Assembly (NCBI RefSeq): GCF_018131005.1
Contig: NZ_JAFCJK010000006.1
Location: 62,001-126,000, forward strand
Origin: Bradyrhizobium lablabi
Lineage (GTDB): Bacteria; Pseudomonadota; Alphaproteobacteria; Rhizobiales; Xanthobacteraceae
Reading direction: 5' to 3'
DNA length: 64,000 nt
Shown here: positions 61,234 through 64,000 of the stretch, piece after piece
Layout of the letters: every line of letters begins with the position of its first letter
How positions within the stretch are numbered: position 1 is the first letter of the stretch
Notes under the pieces: generated by a model
Seen by the model: the letters and a program-made list of their open reading frames with translations, nothing else
Database searches by the model: none
What the model was told of the DNA's origin: nothing
Position numbers and translations under genes: made by a program

Positions 61234-61437
61234 ATGGATATGAAAGAAGCCTCAGCGATGACGGAGGCATCCGGACTAATCAGCGAGCAAGCCTCCGATG
61301 CGCGACCGATCGAGTCCGCTTCGCAGGACTTCGCGATCCGCTGCGCCGAGCGGCTGCGCAAGGTAACCATTGAGGCGCCGCTGCAGTCGCTCTTCGTCGC
61401 CTTCCTGCTCGGCATCTGGGTCGCGCGACGAGGCTAG
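61234..61437 (+). CDS. small membrane-tail hypothetical protein
   Basis: The protein has 67 residues. A polar N-terminus is followed by RLRKVTIEAPLQSLFVAFLL and GIWVARRG, one amphipathic or hydrophobic helix at the end similar to short tail-anchored proteins of the YqjD/ElaB type. GGAGAGCCAG precedes the ATG. It is 20 bases after ku, probably in the same operon. Confidence 0.65.
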   Translation: MDMKEASAMTEASGLISEQASDARPIESASQDFAIRCAERLRKVTIEAPLQSLFVAFLLGIWVARRG

Positions 61438-61461
61438 GAGATCCGCGAGCCGGCGCGCGAC

Positions 61462-62067
61462 ATGGCCAGAAAGCTCAAGACCTTTCAGACCTCGCTCGGT
61501 TTCTACGATCTCGCGATTGCGGCGCCGTCGATGAAGGCGGCGCTGGAGGCATGGGGTGCCGGCAGCAACCTTTTCCACCAGGGCGCCGCCAGGGAGACCG
61601 ACGATCCCGAGGTGGTTGCCGCGACCATGTCGAAGCCGGGCATGGTTCTCAAGCGGCCGGCGGGATCGAACGGACGCTTCGCCGAACAGGCCGAGTTGCC
61701 GGATCTGAAGGACGAAGCGGGCGGGCGGAAGAAGAGCCGTCGTCCTGAGCCCAAGGTGCACGCCACCCCCAAGATCAGCGACAAGGATGCACGCAAGGCC
61801 GCTGCGGAGTTCGAGCGCGAGCAGAAGCGGCGGGAGGCCGAGCGTCGTAGGGAAGAGGCGGCGAGGGAGAAGGAGCGGGCCAAGCGCGCGAAGCTGGTCG
61901 CGAAAGCGCAGGCGACGCTGGACGCGGCGCAGCGGGAGCACGAAGAACGGTCGGAGACCCTCCACGCCGAACGGGCCGCGATCGAGAAGCGGGTCCAGGC
62001 CGAAGACGAGCGGTGGGAGAAGGAAAGGGAAAGGCTGACGGCCGCGCTGCGCCGCGCTCGGGCCTAA
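61462..62067 (+). CDS. hypothetical coiled-coil protein next to ku
   Basis: The protein has 201 residues. An N-terminal region TFQTSLGFYDLAIAAPSMKA, ALEAWGAGSNLFHQGAARET looks like a conserved domain. It is followed by a Lys-rich linker and a long highly charged coiled coil (about 105-201, for example REAERRREEAAREKERAKRA). Such proteins are often labelled TolA-like because of composition alone; a cell-envelope role is unsupported. It is 24 bases after the small membrane protein gene, suggesting a ku-linked operon and maybe a DNA-repair accessory role. Confidence 0.7.
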   Translation: MARKLKTFQTSLGFYDLAIAAPSMKAALEAWGAGSNLFHQGAARETDDPEVVAATMSKPGMVLKRPAGSNGRFAEQAELPDLKDEAGGRKKSRRPEPKVHATPKISDKDARKAAAEFEREQKRREAERRREEAAREKERAKRAKLVAKAQATLDAAQREHEERSETLHAERAAIEKRVQAEDERWEKERERLTAALRRARA

Positions 62068-62130
62068 AGCATCCGCGTCTGGCGAAGACGCGTCTCGGCG
62101 CAAGAGCGAGTTGCTGGTGAAAGAAGCGAC

Positions 62131-62400
62131 CTAGCGTTCGTCTGGCCGGCACTCCGGGCAGGTGTCGCCGATCGAATCAAGGACGTCGCGGACCTCCGCC
62201 ACGGCTCCTTCCGCGGAGATGCCGGTCGGCGGGTCCTGCCGGGCGAGATCGATGGCGCGATCGCGGGCGTGCGGGTCGGCCCGGTCCTGCGCCCAACCGT
62301 GCTCCTCGCATTCTCGGATGGCGCCGGCCTCGTTCAACACCGAGATGGCCCAGCCGCGCAGCGTGCGGATCGCCGGCCGTCGTTCCTTCGTCATCAGCAT
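62131..62400 (-). CDS. small conserved hypothetical protein
   Basis: The protein has about 89 residues from MLMTKERRPAIRTLRGWAIS (a second Met at 62394 is equally likely). It is rich in Asp and Arg (DRADPHARDRAIDLARQDPP) and ends DTCPECRPDER with a possible CxxC pair. No domain is recognised. It is convergent with the coiled-coil protein gene. Confidence 0.6.
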   Translation of the reverse strand: MLMTKERRPAIRTLRGWAISVLNEAGAIRECEEHGWAQDRADPHARDRAIDLARQDPPTGISAEGAVAEVRDVLDSIGDTCPECRPDER

Positions 62401-62528
62401 CGAGATTACTCCTGCCAAGACGAATCCCTCCGACCGCCGGCGCGTTCCTTGGCGGTTAGCACGGGTCAGGGATTCCGAAATGCCGAGGCTCCGGCTAGTC
62501 CACGTGTTCCATCGGGCTGTGCAGAACC

Positions 62529-63257
62529 CTATGTGGCCGACGCCGGGTCTTCCTTCTCACCGGTCGCGACGATTTGCAGCGCGCCGTCCGGAAGCGGTCG
62601 CTGCAGCGTCTTGGCCTCGTCCCAAGGGGCGCGCATCCAGATGTCGCGCTCCTCGGCTGTCGTCAGAATAACGGGCATCGCCTTGGGATGCACGCGCTTC
62701 ACCTCGGCGTTCGGCTCGGTGGTCAGGAACGCGTAGATGTCGGCGGTGACTTCGCCTTCCTTGGCTTTCCTGACGCTGGTCCAGTTGGTCCAGAGGCCGG
62801 CGAACGCGAGCAGCGGCCGGGTCTCACTCGGAGCGAACCACACCGGTGTCTTTTTGCCGTCGATGGTGTCGTATTCGCTGAACGACGTGAACGGCACCAG
62901 GCAGCGGTTCTCCGGATCAAGCCAACGCTTCCAATGCGCACTGGACACGTTGCGAATGTTGGTGGTTCCGGAATCCGGCTCCATCCGGAGGAGCTCCTTG
63001 AAGTCGATGGTCTTGCCCTTGGCCTGCAGCTTTTCCGCCCGCTTCTTCGTCGCGTCCATCAGCGCGCGCTGCGAGCCCGGCATGCCCCATCGCGCCATCG
63101 CGATCTCGCGTCCCTCCGCCGCGTTGCGTACGATCGGCGCCGGATAGTCGGGATAGATGCCGGGCATCGACGGGAGGTTGCCGACGCGGCTGTTGAGCGC
63201 ACCGAACAAGCGCCGGATCGCATCGACGTTCTTCGTCATCGAGTAGAGATTGCACAC
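62529..63257 (-). CDS. SOS response-associated peptidase (SRAP; YedK/HMCES-like)
   Basis: The protein has 242 residues. It starts MCNLYSMTKN with the catalytic Cys2 that forms the covalent link to abasic DNA. ARWGMPGSQRALM, NIRNVSSAHWKRWLDPENRC, LVPFTSFSEYDTIDGKKTPV (with the catalytic Glu region), AFAGLWTNWTS and HPKAMPVILT complete the SRAP fold, although spacing is variant. The protein protects single-strand abasic sites. It lies near the Ku and exonuclease genes, consistent with a DNA-repair group. Confidence 0.9.
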   Translation of the reverse strand: MCNLYSMTKNVDAIRRLFGALNSRVGNLPSMPGIYPDYPAPIVRNAAEGREIAMARWGMPGSQRALMDATKKRAEKLQAKGKTIDFKELLRMEPDSGTTNIRNVSSAHWKRWLDPENRCLVPFTSFSEYDTIDGKKTPVWFAPSETRPLLAFAGLWTNWTSVRKAKEGEVTADIYAFLTTEPNAEVKRVHPKAMPVILTTAEERDIWMRAPWDEAKTLQRPLPDGALQIVATGEKEDPASAT

Positions 63258-63260
63258 AGG

Positions 63261-63629
63261 TCAAGTCTCCGGAGCGGCCTGGCGGGGTAGGGGCGTCAGT
63301 TGCAGGAGCGTGGCGGGCGGCCGGCGTCCGGCCTTAGCACATTTGCTGCAGCGAAGCCGGCTCGCTAGGTCGTGGACGGCAGTCGTCGGCGGGTGGCGCA
63401 GCGCTGTGAGATCGACCTCTCGCTTCGTCCGGCAGCGCGAGCATTCGATCTGGAGCCAACGGTGGCCTCCGTTCACGGCCTGATCGACCGTCGGCGAAGG
63501 ATCGATCGGGCCACCGTTGGCCCACATCTTCTCGTTCCATGACTCGCAGAGCAGCGCGTCGGCTTGGCGGATCAGCGCCTCGCCTTTGGCCCGGGCATCC
63601 GCCGCCTGTCCGGCGAGCATCGTCGTCAT
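63261..63629 (-). CDS. small zinc-ribbon-like hypothetical protein
   Basis: Starting at the ATG at 63629 (others in frame up to 63761), it encodes about 122 residues. A helical part (AADARAKGEALIRQADALLC) is followed by IECSRCRTKREVDLTALRHP and LRCSKCAKAGRRP, two CxxC pairs that should bind zinc. It ends three bases from the SRAP gene start. The partly related protein at the right edge also has a CxxC ribbon (VSCSRCARIVEIQ). Function unknown, possibly nucleic-acid binding. Confidence 0.6.
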   Translation of the reverse strand: MTTMLAGQAADARAKGEALIRQADALLCESWNEKMWANGGPIDPSPTVDQAVNGGHRWLQIECSRCRTKREVDLTALRHPPTTAVHDLASRLRCSKCAKAGRRPPATLLQLTPLPRQAAPET

Positions 63630-63739
63630 CGCGCGGGCTTTGCCCAACTCTTTCGAGGGCCTTTCGATCTCCTCCGGAGAGGGGCGTGGGGTGGTAGCGA
63701 GGAGCCATCCGAGCCTAGCGTGGTGTGCCGCTCGGCGCG

Positions 63740-64000
63740 CTATTCGAACGACGGCCAGCAACCGTCTTCCTCATGCCGTCCGGTGCGCTGCGTGCAGGTG
63801 TTGTTTAGTAGTTTTTGACCAACGTCCTTCCAGACGACGTGGGGGCCGTAGAGGCGGACGGCGTCGGCCTTCTGAATCTCAACGATCCTGGCGCAGCGGC
63901 TGCAGGAGACCCGCAGCACGTGGCGGCCGATCTCGGACAGGCTGCATTCCTGGACCAGTCTTTTGGCGCAAGCGGCGTCGGCGCGGGGGTCCTTGAAGAG
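63740..64000 (-). CDS. zinc-ribbon-like hypothetical protein (N-terminus outside window)
   Basis: The frame enters from the right edge and ends at the TAG at 63740-63742, giving 86 visible residues. CSLSEIGRHVLRVSCSRCAR, IVEIQKADAVRLYGPHVVWK and NNTCTQRTGRHEEDGCWPSF contain two Cys pairs that fit a metal ribbon. It is similar in outline to the protein at 63261. No function assigned. Confidence 0.6.
   Translation of the reverse strand, partial: LFKDPRADAACAKRLVQECSLSEIGRHVLRVSCSRCARIVEIQKADAVRLYGPHVVWKDVGQKLLNNTCTQRTGRHEEDGCWPSFE

Overview
The window looks like chromosome from an alphaproteobacterium of the Bradyrhizobium/Rhodopseudomonas group. The evidence is a GC-rich core with rlmN, argG, feoAB and an IalB-family protein, dispersed palindromic repeats of the kind seen in these genomes, ROSE-type RNA thermometers in front of small heat-shock genes, and many small proteins of Bradyrhizobium-like character. 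This placement comes from protein and motif recognition, not from a database search.

Region 1 (1-26071) is ordinary backbone. It holds two TAXI-type TRAP solute-binding proteins, a pterin carbinolamine dehydratase, a YkvA-like protein, a quinone reductase divergent from an SDR, an IalB-family protein, rlmN, a PAP2 phosphatase, argG, a homocysteine methyltransferase-like enzyme and a MocR regulator divergent from a cupin/AhpD-like pair. It continues with a proline-rich OmpA protein, an FkbM methyltransferase, an SbmA/BacA-like ABC exporter, a hybrid histidine kinase, and feoA-feoB. At least five palindromic repeat copies lie between these genes.

Region 2 (26072-32463) is a Tn7-like transposition module on the minus strand, tnsA-tnsB-tnsC-tniQ/tnsD. 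A recognisable Tn7-type end (TGTCTGGC...AAGTCTTGGC with three internal repeats) begins at the base after the feoB stop codon. The operon runs toward this end. A second, direct-orientation copy of the end sequence lies just upstream of tnsA, and no matching right end was found by eye.

Region 3 (32.5-44.4 kb) is accessory cargo. After two related small proteins with a possible TnsA-like layout, a metallophosphoesterase and an XRE regulator comes the most interesting locus, a tightly packed minus-strand run from 44436 to 36218. In order of transcription it encodes a sigma-70-like protein, a small HTH-like protein, a large ImmA/IrrE peptidase-UvrD helicase-(degenerate) PD-(D/E)XK/Fe-S fusion, a coiled-coil ubiquitin-like protein, an E1-like ThiF enzyme with a possible fused E2-like domain, a DUF6527 protein and a DUF2130 nuclease-like protein. 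The layout suggests a stress- or phage-triggered defence system that combines protein conjugation with DNA processing.

Region 4 (44.5-64.0 kb) is a stress-survival region. It has a FetAB-like ABC system with a Cj0069-like ATP-grasp protein, groESL, a glycosyltransferase, an RpoH-type sigma factor, a frameshifted NDUFS4-like gene, three Hsp20 genes (two behind near-identical RpoH promoter plus ROSE thermometer arrangements), an SPW-repeat protein, MarC, a DnaQ-like exonuclease, Ku, an SRAP (HMCES/YedK) protein and several small hypotheticals. Whether this is cargo of the same Tn7-like element or a separate island cannot be decided here. No tRNA, rRNA or CRISPR array was seen.
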